A stretch of DNA of 64,000 bases, taken from Anticarsia gemmatalis (taxonomy: Eukaryota > Arthropoda > Insecta > Lepidoptera > Erebidae). Positions 44,539 through 56,072 of the stretch are shown here, piece by piece. A program made the translations under genes and the position numbers. The stretch covers positions 930,001-994,000 of the forward strand of contig NC_134769.1 of the NCBI RefSeq assembly GCF_050436995.1, read 5' to 3'. Every line of letters begins with the position of its first letter. The stretch's first letter is position 1. A model generated the notes under the pieces. The model saw nothing but the letters and a program-made list of their open reading frames with translations, ran no database searches and was not told the origin of the DNA.

Positions 44539-46726
44539 AAGTATTGAAGTTAATTAGTCAACCAATGAACTTCATACTGTCAAAGACTGAAAAAATATTT
44601 CAAATTTTGATAACCAAGTCTTATCGAGGTGTATCAGACTGCTATAACTTGGGTAACCAGGTTGTGGACCTTCTATAGGCAACTGCTCCATGTAAAATAC
44701 AGGAATTTAGCTGCATCCAGTGAAATTGGAAGCCAACCACAACATAGTTGGAAGCAAGGCTAGGCTAATGATGTATGAATGATATGGGTTGACTATTAAG
44801 TTAATAATATTAAGCTTAATTTCTTTTTTATTCGTTTTAAAACAGTTTTACAAATCATTTATTATTGTAGTGTTCTATTATTATGTAAGGGTATTAAGGG
44901 CATGTAAAAGGTGATATCAAGCCACTGAAGGATAGTAACCGTTATCAATGCACAAATATGTAAACACTTCAATTGAATTGGATAATGTGATAAAATTGCA
45001 CTTGATACTAAAAGCCTGTAAGTAATTAAGTATTAATTGTAAGCGTATTGTACTTGTTGGTTTTATATTTGAAAATTATAATAAATCTATTTTACTATTT
45101 CTTGTTTAAATTGTTATCTTTAAATAAAAAATCTTTATCATATGTACATATTAGGCTTGTTGAAGCTTAGGTGGAGGTGTATGAAATATAACCACATTTC
45201 GCCACTAACAATGGTAGTCCTATGTAGTATGGTGCAAGCCTATTGCCATAGGGCATGTTATTAGACTACAGAATACCATTGAGAAGATTTTTTTTAAAAA
45301 GGCCAAATAACTCTTTGTCTGACTTGTGAATCCAACCCTCGGGACCTCGTGGTTCGCAGTCGGATACAGTACCAACTGCGCCACAAAGGCATTCAAAAGT
45401 ATTAAATATATAAAGCGGATAAATATTAAAAATACGTATTAGTCAAATGTTTATCAATTTATTAGATCTTTTATTCAAAGGCACTTGCTTACAATATACC
45501 TCAACTGGTAAAAATTGTATACAAAGTAATGTTTGAGCTTATTTAAAAACATCTATCAATTTTACATAAAATTATTATTAAAAGTTTACAAATATACTTA
45601 TTAACTAAGTTTTAAAATACTTAAAAATATAATTAAAATCCTATAGCAATTATACATAGATGAAGTTACCGTTAAAAACATTTTCACAATAAAAATATAA
45701 AATGTGTAGTTACTTTTGTTTAAAAATCTTTCCATTGTGAGTGTACAAATAAATATTAATGTACCCTAAAATTGATTATTCCAAACATGTTCAGTTAATG
45801 CCCTTTACAATTTCTTGATTTTTCTTTAAAATAATATAAAAGTACAATCCTGCCTCTCGCGGCGCGAAGCCGTAACCGTAGGGAGAGGTTCGCGACCGAA
45901 TTCAATGTAAAAGAAAAGGAACCCTTTTCGAAATTGTGCGTTACACGCATGTAGGCCTTTTATTTAATTAAAATTATAAATAATATATCATGGAAGGAAT
46001 GTTTCCCGAAAAACGGAAGCACCATTACACTTAAATCTTACACTGGCTTAGTTTTTACTTAAAACAAAAATATTTTATAAATGTGGGTGGCTCAAATTAT
46101 TTTGACACTAATCTTAAATATAATTTTTATAATTCAATTGTTATAATATCAGTCATTTACAGGTAGATAGACTGAGAATTTCATGACAAAAAGCTTGAAG
46201 ATTTTGTTTTGTACAGCAGTCGCAAACGCGTTGCAAACTTGCAATACGGGAACAGTATCTAAAAAGCATAATCTTGATATAATTTTCTTTCATGCAACAT
46301 CTTTACTTATAGAAGTTATAGACGTGTATTTATTGCACATAAAACATAAATCATCGAGAAACAAAACACTCAAATAGTCGCAATTACCAACCTAGCTATT
46401 TTCAAGTTCTACTGCAAACCGCGACTGCATACTGATTTTATTAAGACCAACGACTGCAAATCTGCCCCTTGACGTGTTATTAAGAGTAGCGACACACCTG
46501 CGAACACTACTAACTAACGAACACTAATTTGAACGCGACGCAATTTCGACTGTTGGGGCTCGAGCGTGTTGTACCGAATATTTGACGGCAAACAATGCGT
46601 AGGTGTGTCGCTACAATTATTGTTTCTTGAAATAAAAGCTACAGTTTGCAATTTCCAGTCACAACTATAACTCAGTTAAGACATTTACACAATGTAGTTG
46701 CTATTAAAATCTATCCACTACTCACA
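44539..46726. other. Convergent region between SDR-2 and Hr78 3' ends
   Basis: A dispersed repeat of the ACCAGTCTTACCGAGG family lies at 44605-44775 (here AACCAAGTCTTATCGAGG, GGCAACTGCTCCATGTAAAA). SDR-2 has a likely poly(A) signal at 45080-45085. A SINE head is at 45321-45394. From about 45455 to 46726 the AT-rich sequence is probably the Hr78 3'UTR: AATAAA complements sit at 45458-45463 and 45470-45475. The frame at 46183-46377 is not supported. Confidence 0.5.
45321..45394 (-). mobile_element. tRNA-like SINE head
   Basis: In minus orientation there is GAATGCCTTTGTGGCGCAGT with A box TGGCGCAGTTGG (45373-45384) and a B box (GGTTGGATTC, 45326-45335). The ends do not make an acceptor stem. 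Probably a diverged SINE rather than a functional tRNA gene. Confidence 0.45.
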
Positions 46727-49700
46727 CTAGCGTTCAGCATTCAATAAATAAGGTATGACGTCATCAATGCTGACGTCACCGACGAATCCTACAAAGAACA
46801 CATCTTCGAGGAAGGGTCCGGTGAATGACCTCAACACCGGCAGCTGAAGGAGCAACGTTGCCAGCCTGTCTTCGTCGGGCTGGCAACATGTGCGGAGAGA
46901 ACGAAGCACTTTGATCTGATAGTCTTGAAGTTTACGGGTTAAGAAGTCTGGTACGCCATCTGTGGGGAAAAGTTTAGGGAGAACTTATAAAAATTTGTCT
47001 CAAATAATAAAGTTTGCTAAGTAAGTTGTCATTGTCATGAATTCTGTTAAGAATTTCTTGTAAGAAAACCTCTAAAATAACTATTCGGCGGAGTTTTACA
47101 ATTCGGAAGTCCTGTGTAATTTTAGTTCTATGAGGAGACTAAGTCATAGATAGAGATGTAACATCGGCATCGTCTTACCATTCCATCACCAGCATTATAT
47201 ACCTTAATCTCTTGTCTTTCTTAGTTAGACTAGCGATTATTTTTAAATTTAACTTCGTCACAGCGCCTTATACCTATATTCAGACACACAAAGTAACACG
47301 GCGCGTGTGTACATACCGGGTGAGAAGAGACACAGCGCGCGCAGATGCGCATGTTCCCGCTCCGTGACGCGCAGCTGCTCCATGTGCGCCACGAACTGCT
47401 GCAGGCGCGACAGCGAGCCGCTCACCTCCGCCACGCGCTCGTCCGAGTAGTCCGCCGCCGTGATCTAAGACAACACATATTTAAACTTAACACATTACTG
47501 TCCTACTGCTGGACAAGACTCTCCCGTAATGAGGGAAAGATTAAGTTATGACCACGTTTGCCAGTTGACCGAAGGTGCTACCGTAGCCCCGGCACTTAGC
47601 GACGAGAAGGCAATACCTTGGTTTGGTTCAGTGGATAGGTCTAGCCCTTCTGGTTAAGAGAGCCCCACATATTGCTGCGCTCCCCCGGGCGTAGGGGATG
47701 CAATTTCATGCATTACCCAAGAAAAAAAAAGTGCAAGACTTTGCATACCTACAAGAACTGTATAGAACTCACAGACATGCAAGGTTGCATCACGATGATG
47801 GAATGAGTGATAATTATTTCTAATACGCACATAACTTCCTAAAGTCACACAGAAACATATAGACGCTTAATAGAGCCTTGTACGCAAGCTTTGCGGCTGG
47901 ATGAAGTTTACAAAATTCAGGAGAATATCATCTTATGCAGCTGACGGTGGGGGACGGCTGTTTCATACAGTTATTTTGAAAATACACACTATCACAAAAA
48001 TATCTATACTAATTTTTAAAGCTGAAGAGTTTGTTTGTTTGTCTGAACGTGCTAATCTCAGGATCTACTGGTCCGATTTGAGGCTATATATCATCACGTT
48101 ACGACCAATAGGAGCAGAGTACCAATAAAAAATGTTACAAAAACGGGGAAAATTTTGACCAATTCTCTCTTATGTGACGCAAGCGAAGTTCCGCGGGTCA
48201 GCTAGTTAATTATAAACAAAATAAAGTCTGTATCCTAAGGTTCTTGTAAAGATGGCCAACATTAATGCTGTGGGCTAACACTAAAATTACTTATGCTGGT
48301 GTTGGCCAACACTAATATTATTGTTTGTGATATTGGTCAACTGTGTTTTTGTCTCTCAATGATGCAATAAATTAGTTTACTTCCAAATCCCGTGTTTGTT
48401 TGATGCTACAGTTCTCTACTAAGTTGTTAGACCATAGGTTCTATTGTACTACTCACCTCGGGCATGGTCATGTCATTGGAGCGGTCCACACAGTCGCTGG
48501 TGGCTCGCTCCCGGAGCACGGCCTGCAGGTGACTGACCATCTGCGGCAACAAGGTCGCGAGAGACAGCTGTTGGGAGAACATCGACAGACACAGCACGAA
48601 CAGCTCCGGCCAACATTTCTTTAGAAGAGTCACTTGGATCTCGAAACTGGAAAGAAAAAAGTTTGTTTTAAATTCAATTAATTTCAGAGTAGTAGTGGTC
48701 ATGTATGATTTTAGATCATGAAGTCTCAGATTTGGTTCCCAGGTAAGGTAACGTGGTATCAGTGGCGTAGCGTGCATTGGCGGGACCCCGTATAAAAAAT
48801 TGTTTGGGGCCCTTATATTGTTTGGGGGTAAAGATTTTACACAAAAGAAAATTATATTAAATAATAATAATAAAAAATATAATAATTATTATTATTTCTT
48901 TTTCCTTACACACTTTTGGGGGCCCCCGTGGCCCCGTATAATTGATACGGCAGATACGGCGGTAGAGAGCTACGCCCCTGTGTGGTATCAAGTTTTTGTA
49001 ATTAGGATTAGGATTTAAGAATATATACATTAGACCTTGGAGTTTAGTAAAATGTATTCTGTATGGAATGAACTAGTTCCCTGTTACATGGCAAGAATAT
49101 TGTAAATCAGCGAAATGTAGGTGTATTATCTATCTACAGCAGCCGTGATGACAGATAGGTATATTAGTATATATGTTAACTTTTAAGTCTAACCCTTCGT
49201 GCCCGGAATCTATTACTTTGTTGGTTAATAATAATCTCTATAGTTTTCTAAACTAGCAGTTTCCAGTGTATCACTCACGGTAGTGCAGCAGCAGCAGGCA
49301 CGGCCCTGAGCCAGCGAGCTGCGGCAGCCAGCAGGCGGGCGCCCGCCTCGCACGTGGCGTGCAGGCGCAGGTGGGCCGGGGCCGCGCTGGGGAGAGACAC
49401 GCACAGCTGCTGGGATCCCGCCGTGCTCAGGATTAAAGACTCGTTGTCTGCTGGATAAATACACAGCATGTTATTAGACATAATCAGTACAAATAAAGGC
49501 TTAAAGTATGAAGTTACTACGGTAGTGAAAATTTATTTTTTAAATTTCCTGTAAATAACGCATAGAGCGGGAAAATCTTTTAACAGCAAGGTCGTCGTAA
49601 AAGTTGTTTTTCTAATTCTAAACACAAACGTAACATTACTGTTCGGGAAACGTTCTCGAAAATATAAACGCAAACAATTCATGTAAAGTAACGAATTACG

Positions 49701-52556
49701 TTAACGTTACAGAAGGCGCCATGCATTTAAAAAGGGCGCCATGCATTTAAAAAGGCCGCTATGATTTATCTTATTGAATTTCTGATCTCCAATATTTACA
49801 AGAAATAAAAACATACCTTCAGTCTGTTGTGTTTCAGCGGCGGCGTGTAGAGCGGCCAACGGGACTTCAGGGGGTGTAGCGCCGTATGCTGACTGTAGAT
49901 ATTCATTTATCGCTCCTAAAAGCAAATTAACATAAGTTAGTTACCACAGAAAATTCGCAGAAAATATAGTAGACCATAATTTTTAAATCGATTCTTTCTT
50001 TCAAAGAGTAAAACATACAGTAACTGCAACTATAAAATTGATTATATCATATTATTGTATCACACTCTGCATCAAGAAAATAAATAAACTTAGTACTCTC
50101 GAAGAATACAATATGAAAACACTTCTACATAACAATCAACGATCAACAAAATACAAATGTTAAGTTGGCTACAGTATTCTTACCAAACTGTCCCATTTTG
50201 AATAGATTCTTGGCTAGTTGTGTCTGTAACATGAGTTGTTGTCGGCGAGCACCCTCGATGTCGCTCGGGTTGCCGGGAGCCAGGTATGGAGACACTGTAC
50301 ACAAATAACATAATAATATAATGTTACTAACTGACCCGGCAAACGTTGCTTTGCCATATAAATAAAAATGTGTCACTTAGGTGTACGAAAAATAGAAGTT
50401 GGCCGATTCTCAGACCTAGTCAATATGCTCACCAAATTTCAACGAAAACTGTGACGCGAGAATTTTATATATTAGATAAATGCGAAAAAATGCATTTTTT
50501 AATGGACATTTGTTACTCAAACACACCAAAACTAGCAATTGCCTTTGACGCAACTTGCTAGCTTATTATATAGGATTAGCACATAGGATACTTATTACTT
50601 TGAGAAATCTCTTTACGCGGACTAATTTGCGGGTAAAAGCTTGTAGTTTATTTACAGGGTATACCTTAAGGTTACTATTTTGCCTGGGAAACTGACGTAC
50701 GTGGACGAAAATACTTACAGTTAGTTCTAAAGGAAAATGGTTTTTTGGTTACCTGGGTTTCCTTTATTGAAAGCGACAGCTGCGGCGAGCGCGAAGTTAA
50801 TAGCAGGTGCGGCGGGAGAAACTGCGCCGAATGCATCGCTCGGCTCTTCCTTGGGGTTTATCTGATAACAAAAGTTTTGATTTAACACTTATTCCTATCA
50901 CTGAGCTTAGTAATAACAATTGTCTGTAAAAAATAACTTTCATAATGACGCCTGTTAAACCCGAACGTTTTGCCATTCACAAAATTAGTTCCATGTATAA
51001 TTATAAGCAAATAATTTTGTTTGGGGTATAGCCGTTATTTGCTATACCAAGAACCAACGAGTATTGTCGATGGCTCCAAAAATTTCGCCGTGTCTAATAG
51101 CACTTTTTGTTATATTTCATACTAGATAAATTACGGTTTCCATGAAACAGAATATTTTAGCGAAATTAGGTTTCACCCTCAGGCCATTGTCCCTAAGACT
51201 ACCGTCATTGATGGCTCGATGAGCATTGCCGATTTTATGTACACACCTGTCCAGATTGTCCCTGTCCAGCGAGTCCAAGGAACTTGGAGTAAGCCGCCTG
51301 TCTGTCGTGCATGGGGTCCCTCTCCGCGCCCTTGCTCTTGTCCACGATGGGCTTCCGCTCGTGCTGGACCGCTGCGTCATACAGTGCAAGAATTATTGCT
51401 CATCAGAACATTCATGCCAACTTAACCAGAATTTAAAGTTATATTATTATTATTGAAGCTTTTTTATGATATTCCTACCCGGCTAAGAACCGATTTCAAT
51501 TAAAATAAGCTTACTATTTCATGATGGTTGATGAGTCCTGATCGAACAGAGCCTATGTTTTCAAGCGGAATATTAACATTGATTAAAATAAATTCAAAAT
51601 ATCCTTAAATTTTCGACATTGTGTGACTGGTGAGCCATGAAAAACAAATGTTTCGTTTGTTTTATATGGTAATGATTAAATCTGTAACTGTACCTTTGAC
51701 GGACATAGGCTTTCTGCTAAAATGAGGGATCAGACATTATCCTAGTTTAGAGAAAACTTTTTTTTGTATCTTCTACACTGTCTAAGGAATAAGAAGCCCA
51801 GTAGTTTCAGTCAGTCAATCATTCAGTTTTGGAACTCTCCCAAAATCTACTACATTATCACATTGATAGAAGTAAGCATGTAATCATGTTGTAGTGGTCC
51901 CAATACTCACAGTCACTCCTCATGCCGCACGCGAGGCACTTCTGCAGGCGGCAGTACTGGCAGCGGTTGCGGTGATGCTTCGTCACCTCGCAGTTCATGC
52001 TGCCCCGACACTGGTAGCCTAGTTTCTTACGGATTGAACGCTTGAAGAAACCTTTACACCCTGGAATGAAAGAGTAATGGAAAATGTACACAAGTGCAAT
52101 TTATTTTTATATTTTGAATGATTTTGTGTCCTGTAGGTATTTCTCTGTCCATTTTGACCAGTCAGTTGATACCTTAGGTTATCTCAAAGACAACCAGATC
52201 ATTGTTAATTGACCATCTCCACTTTTTCATTCTATTAATTACTATTTTACAGCACCAGTTTCACATTGATAAGTCTTGAAAACTGAATGCACTCAGTTTT
52301 AAAATTATATAGATACTTTTGCTTTACAAATAAAGTGGCAACTTTTTTTTTCTGGCCATTTCAGCCCATTATACATCTTAGAATTCACATAACTGAGAGA
52401 CTAAGTCAATGATAATAAGCACAAACACTTACCTTCACAGCTGATAGCTCCATAATGTCTCCCTGAAGCTCTGTCTCCACACACAATGCAGAGCTCCAGT
52501 CCCCCCACCTCACTGCTGCCGCTGAACTTCATCTCCAACTGGTCCTGGCCTTCCAT
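46727..52556 (-). CDS. Hr78: Nuclear receptor Hr78 (NR2C/D, TR2/TR4 group), 10 coding exons, 486 aa
   Basis: Exons in transcript order: 52556-52433, 52060-51911, 51371-51247, 50861-50753, 50294-50184, 49915-49817, 49450-49279, 48646-48457, 47464-47317, 46959-46727; phases join to 1461 nt. The DNA-binding domain (about 22-95) has both zinc modules: CIVCGDRASGRHYGAISCEG then CKGFFKRSIRKKLGYQC, and MNCEVTKHHRNRCQYCRLQKC, with SVQHERKPIVD after it. This block is diagnostic of the Hr78/TR2/TR4 group. The ligand-binding domain shows CWPELFVLCLS and ends FVGFVGDVSIDDVIPYLLNA, the same end as TR2/TR4 with the AF-2 helix. In flies Hr78 is a nuclear factor needed at larval moults. A 5'UTR intron is likely (AG just before 52561). 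Exon 7 is GC- and alanine-rich. Introns hold a hAT MITE and Helitrons. Confidence 0.94.
48003..48205 (+). mobile_element. Non-autonomous Helitron (GCGGGTCAGCTAG family) in Hr78 intron
   Basis: Starts TCTATACTAATTTTTAAAGC, has AACGTGCTAATCTCAGGATC and TTACAAAAACGGGGAAAATT, and ends CCGCGGGTCAGCTAG, with T following. It agrees with 44092-44293 over most of its length. Just upstream, 47870-47990 is a further dispersed repeat also seen at 9740-9900 and 19680-19760 (phrases such as TATGCAGCTRACGGTGG and TTTTGGAAATACAC). Confidence 0.7.
48752..48988. mobile_element. hAT-type MITE with 8-bp target duplication
   Basis: Terminal repeats CAGTGGCGTAGC (48760-48771) and GCTACGCCCCTG (48969-48980) are inverted copies with one mismatch. 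The flanks are CGTGGTAT (48752-48759) and TGTGGTAT (48981-48988), seven of eight bases alike, which fits the 8-bp duplication of hAT elements. Internal phrases GACCCCGTATA and GGCCCCGTATA are also near-repeats. It inserted in an older SINE-like sequence in the Hr78 intron. Confidence 0.75.
50328..50560. mobile_element. Helitron-like remnant starting CTGACCCGGCAAACG in Hr78 intron
   Basis: ACTGACCCGGCAAACGTTGC, TTTGCCATATAAATAAAA and CTCACCAAATTTCAACGAAA form a repeat pattern common in moth introns. It lacks the CTAG at its edge. Directly downstream, to about 50655, CTCTTTACGCGGACTAATTT and GCGGGTAAAAGCTTGTAG look like the worn 3' end of a Lep1-like copy. Confidence 0.45.
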
Positions 52557-54213
52557 CGTGCCTGGAATACCAACAACAATAAACTGTCAATATGCAATAA
52601 CTAGTGGGCCCGTGTGGCTCCGCTTACATATATTTTAAGTTCAGAAAAATAAAAGTTTATTCAATCCCATATTTAAACCTATCAGTTAGTCAGTCAGGAT
52701 GTGTGACTTAATATGTATAGATAGATAGATAACATATCAAAGGTCCTCGGGTGGCTTGAATAACTTCAACACTAGGTTGCCCATTACCTGTACAAAAATA
52801 ATAATAGTGTATGGTCAGTATGGTACGAGATTTTTTGAGTCAGGGATATTTTGCAGTGACAGCTATACTCACAGTCAAAATGATCAATTCTTATCTACAA
52901 CTGTGAATTAAACAAGTAGTTTTGAGAATAGCATAAATACATACCTACACAAAATCATGCATTAATCTCCACGAGGATAGGTTGGAGGAGCATGGAGGTA
53001 CAATCTTTATAAATAGCTCATGAATATTTTTGGGTAATTTCAAATACAGACCTTTAAAAAGTTATTGTTTATGGCTACAAGTAATTTTAACTGTTCTATA
53101 TACAGCCTTAAAGACATATAATAGAAAAATTGTACTTACAAGAATACAGTGTAAAGCTGATTTACTAGAGCAATAACATTTTGCCAAATGCAAGATGGCT
53201 CAGAATGATCACCACACTTTACAAACGAAACTAGAACTACATAATACTTCTCAGGGCCTTACAAATTACAAGTAAAGTCAACTTGAACTTGCATTAGTTC
53301 ACCTTCGGTTAACAAATAACCCTTTGTTGAAGCACTCATTTACATTAAAAAGCATTGCCCGTGACAATTTGCCTCGCGTTCATGTAAAATACCACTTCTT
53401 TCATCCACACCTTTCACTTTTTGGATACGTAGCCGTGGTATTATTAATGATTTTGTATCAATTTACTGTCTTTCGACATGAAATCTTTACAGAAATAATA
53501 GATTAATCACATTTATTTATTATTCTAACTGTTTGGAGGACAAGCTACGGTCATTCGAGTGAAAAATGTATTCACCAACAAAATATACAGTTACGTTGTT
53601 CGCTCACCTTGTTGATATTTGCGGAGGAGTTACTATATTGTACACATTTATTGTGTCTTGCCTTCTTGATAGAGTGTAATAATAAACTTCACAATACACT
53701 TAGAAACGCAAATTTTTCACTCTATCATCACGATTTCCACAATATAAAACGAAAATAAATAAAAAATAATGGACGAATGAATGAATTACAGATAGAAGTT
53801 GTGACGCGAGTTGATGACTTTTGTTAGACGGGGTGAATGTACGATAATTTCTGAACGAATACCATAGACTCTACTTACTCAGATGTGGTGTTGTTGTAGG
53901 TATTTTTCTTTTTATTGCCACTATATCAGTTGTTTTTTTATGTAATATGCTCTAATAAAATAATTAAATAAACATTAATAGCAATTGGTTTAATTCTAAT
54001 TACATTTATTATCTAGCTAAAAAGGCTTTTATCAAGATATTGGAAAAATCAAACATAGTGTCAAAGCCGACTTGACTCCTGTCATATTTGTCATTTCTGT
54101 CACATTAACCAAACCGCATGTGGTTTTATTGTAATCAAAGGTGCTTTTACTGTATTTTCATGTGAGAATCACATAAAAACATTATACTACTAGGGTTATA
54201 AACCAACACAATC
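52557..54213. promoter_or_regulatory. Interval between Hr78 and Mpp10 start codons
   Basis: The genes diverge. An acceptor (TATTCCAG on the minus strand) immediately precedes the Hr78 start codon, so at least one noncoding Hr78 exon is expected in this interval, perhaps near 53600-53900 where repeat content is low. A 5S-SINE tail fragment (GGGTGGCTTGAATAACTTCA, CACTAGGTTGCCC) is at about 52748-52785. Mpp10 likely starts within a short distance before 54214. The plus frame at 53324-53506 has no support. Confidence 0.45.
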
Positions 54214-56067
54214 ATGGCTAATACGAAATTAGATAATATTCTGGATAAATTTAACGTTTTCACTGAAAAACCAGTGAAATTTTTATCAGTGCAAACAGAC
54301 GTAAAAGATGATATAAAAAGCTTAGTAAAATCCTTATACGACTATACAAAAACACAAGAAAAAGTTGCCAATAAAGAGAAGAAGAGTGCGTTGCCCGAGC
54401 TTATTGTTCAGGAGTTTGATGAGGAGCAGATTTGGCAGCAAATTGAGCTTCAAAACTCTGAGTGTTGGGACCAACTTGTATGGGACGTAGCAAACTGTAT
54501 ATCACCGAAAAACGATCTACAATTTCCTGTAACGACTTCCAAAGAGAAAACCAAGAGCGTACAGGCACCAGACAATGAAGAACCCATGTCAGAAGAAGAG
54601 CAATTGGTCTCAGAATCTGAAAACGAAGATGTCATTGAAAAACCTAAGAAAAACAAGCCGTCCCTGCCTAAATCAAAAGTAAGACCTTCAATAGTGGATG
54701 ACCAATTTTTCAAATTGCAAGAAATGGAGAAGTTCTTGTTGAATGAGGAGAAGCCTGATAGAAAGGCAGGGTCGGATAGTGAAGAATCAATAGATTATTT
54801 TGAAGATATTGATGATGAGGATTCGGCTGATGAAGAAGGTGGTAAAACAGTCATGTATAAAGATTTCTTTGATGAAGAACAGAATGGGGAAAATGAGGAA
54901 CTGGAACAAAATGGAAAAGATTATTATGATGATGGTATAGAACAAGATGGAGGTGATGAGATTGATGAGCATGATGATGAACAAGGTGAAGAAATCGCTG
55001 AAGATGATGAAAACAGTGACCATGAAGAAGCTGATAGTGGGGAAAGTGAAGATGACAATGAAATTGAAGAATCAGAAGAGCAAGAACAATCTAAGAATAA
55101 GGATAAAAGAGTTAGATTTGCCGTTGAAGATGATTCCTCTGATGACGATGATGATGAATCAGTTAACTCAGAAGAGCCACAGCCTAATAAAAAGGTAGAC
55201 GAAAAGAAATCAGAGTTTGAGTTAAGACAGCAGAGATTGAAACAACAAATTGAGAGATTAGAAGAGAAAACTTTGTCTGATGCTCCGTGGCAGTTGAAAG
55301 GAGAAGTTGACGCAACTAAACGTCCACAAAACTCTTTGTTGGAAGAAGTAGTTGACTTCGATCTCACAAGCAGACCGCCACCAATCATCACAGAACAGAC
55401 AACACTTACTTTAGAAGATATAATCAGACGTAGAATCAAAGATAAAGCATGGGACGACGTTGAAAAGAAAGAAAAGCCTGTGGATGACCAACTCACATTC
55501 CGCAAAACTGAAGTTCTAGACCATGCTAAAAGCAAGCAGAGTTTAGCTCAAGTTTACGAAGCAGAGTACCTCAAACAGAAGCAAGCATTATCCGGTGAAG
55601 TAGAAGAAGAAAAAGAACCGGAAGCCCACAAAGAAGTCCGTGATGCTATGAACAAGTTGTTTGCTAAACTAGATGCGTTGTGCCATTATCATTATACTCC
55701 GAAAGCACCACAAGCTGATGTCAAAATTGTTAGTAACACTCCTGCTATATCTATGGAAGAGGTTGCTCCGGTTGCTACAAGCGATGCCACATTACTCGCT
55801 CCAGAAGAGGTCAAGAAAAAGCGTAAAGGAGACCTATTAAGTAAAGAAGAACGGTCTAAGACAGACAAGAATAGAGAAAGAAGGAAAAAAAAGAAGCTAC
55901 AGCGGGCTAAGGGAAAAGTTGAAAAGGTTACTGAGCACAGGAATACTCAGAAAGGTGCACAGTCCGATGATAAGTCGTTGAAGACATCTAAAGCATTCTT
56001 CCAGCAGTTGAATGATGATTCTAGGAGTTTGATTAAGAAACGTAATGTTAAGAATAAAGGACAATAA
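54214..56067 (+). CDS. Mpp10: U3 snoRNP protein Mpp10, single exon, 617 aa
   Basis: Mpp10 is a nucleolar core part of the SSU processome, needed for early pre-18S rRNA cleavages, and binds Imp3 and Imp4. The sequence shows the family pieces in order: LPELIVQEFDEEQIWQQIEL near residues 61-80; a long acidic Asp/Glu-rich middle (about 190-330) ending in KDKRVRFAVEDDSSDDDDDE; then the conserved PWQLKGEVDATKRPQNSLLE and the block around LTLEDIIRRRIKDKAWDDVE, FRKTEVLDHAKSKQSLAQVY and YEAEYLKQKQ; and a basic Lys-rich tail (KKRKGDLLSKEERSK, RERRKKKKLQRAKGK) suited to RNA contact and nucleolar targeting. The length is near that of other animal Mpp10 proteins. The whole gene is one uninterrupted frame, unlike its neighbours. 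The ATG used is the first in frame, just after ACACAATC. Confidence 0.95.
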   Translation: MANTKLDNILDKFNVFTEKPVKFLSVQTDVKDDIKSLVKSLYDYTKTQEKVANKEKKSALPELIVQEFDEEQIWQQIELQNSECWDQLVWDVANCISPKNDLQFPVTTSKEKTKSVQAPDNEEPMSEEEQLVSESENEDVIEKPKKNKPSLPKSKVRPSIVDDQFFKLQEMEKFLLNEEKPDRKAGSDSEESIDYFEDIDDEDSADEEGGKTVMYKDFFDEEQNGENEELEQNGKDYYDDGIEQDGGDEIDEHDDEQGEEIAEDDENSDHEEADSGESEDDNEIEESEEQEQSKNKDKRVRFAVEDDSSDDDDDESVNSEEPQPNKKVDEKKSEFELRQQRLKQQIERLEEKTLSDAPWQLKGEVDATKRPQNSLLEEVVDFDLTSRPPPIITEQTTLTLEDIIRRRIKDKAWDDVEKKEKPVDDQLTFRKTEVLDHAKSKQSLAQVYEAEYLKQKQALSGEVEEEKEPEAHKEVRDAMNKLFAKLDALCHYHYTPKAPQADVKIVSNTPAISMEEVAPVATSDATLLAPEEVKKKRKGDLLSKEERSKTDKNRERRKKKKLQRAKGKVEKVTEHRNTQKGAQSDDKSLKTSKAFFQQLNDDSRSLIKKRNVKNKGQ

Positions 56068-56072
56068 ATAAA
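56063..56072 (+). terminator. Mpp10 polyadenylation signal overlapping the stop codon
   Basis: AATAAATAAA spans the TAA stop (56065-56067), giving AATAAA at 56063-56068 and 56067-56072. If the second is used, the 3'UTR would be only about 20-40 bases, with the T/GT-rich TTTCGTGTTATTTGTTGTTT just downstream as the expected second element. Confidence 0.7.

Noticed and set aside
49714..49754. Two 20-base GGCGCCATGCATTTAAAAAG units
   Set aside because: A minor two-copy tandem duplication in an Hr78 intron; real but not informative enough for a finding.
54924..55535. 203-aa serine-rich frame on the minus strand
   Set aside because: It is the antisense of the Mpp10 acidic region (GAT/GAA codons read as Ser/Phe/Leu). 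Mpp10 on the plus strand has clear family matches; this does not.
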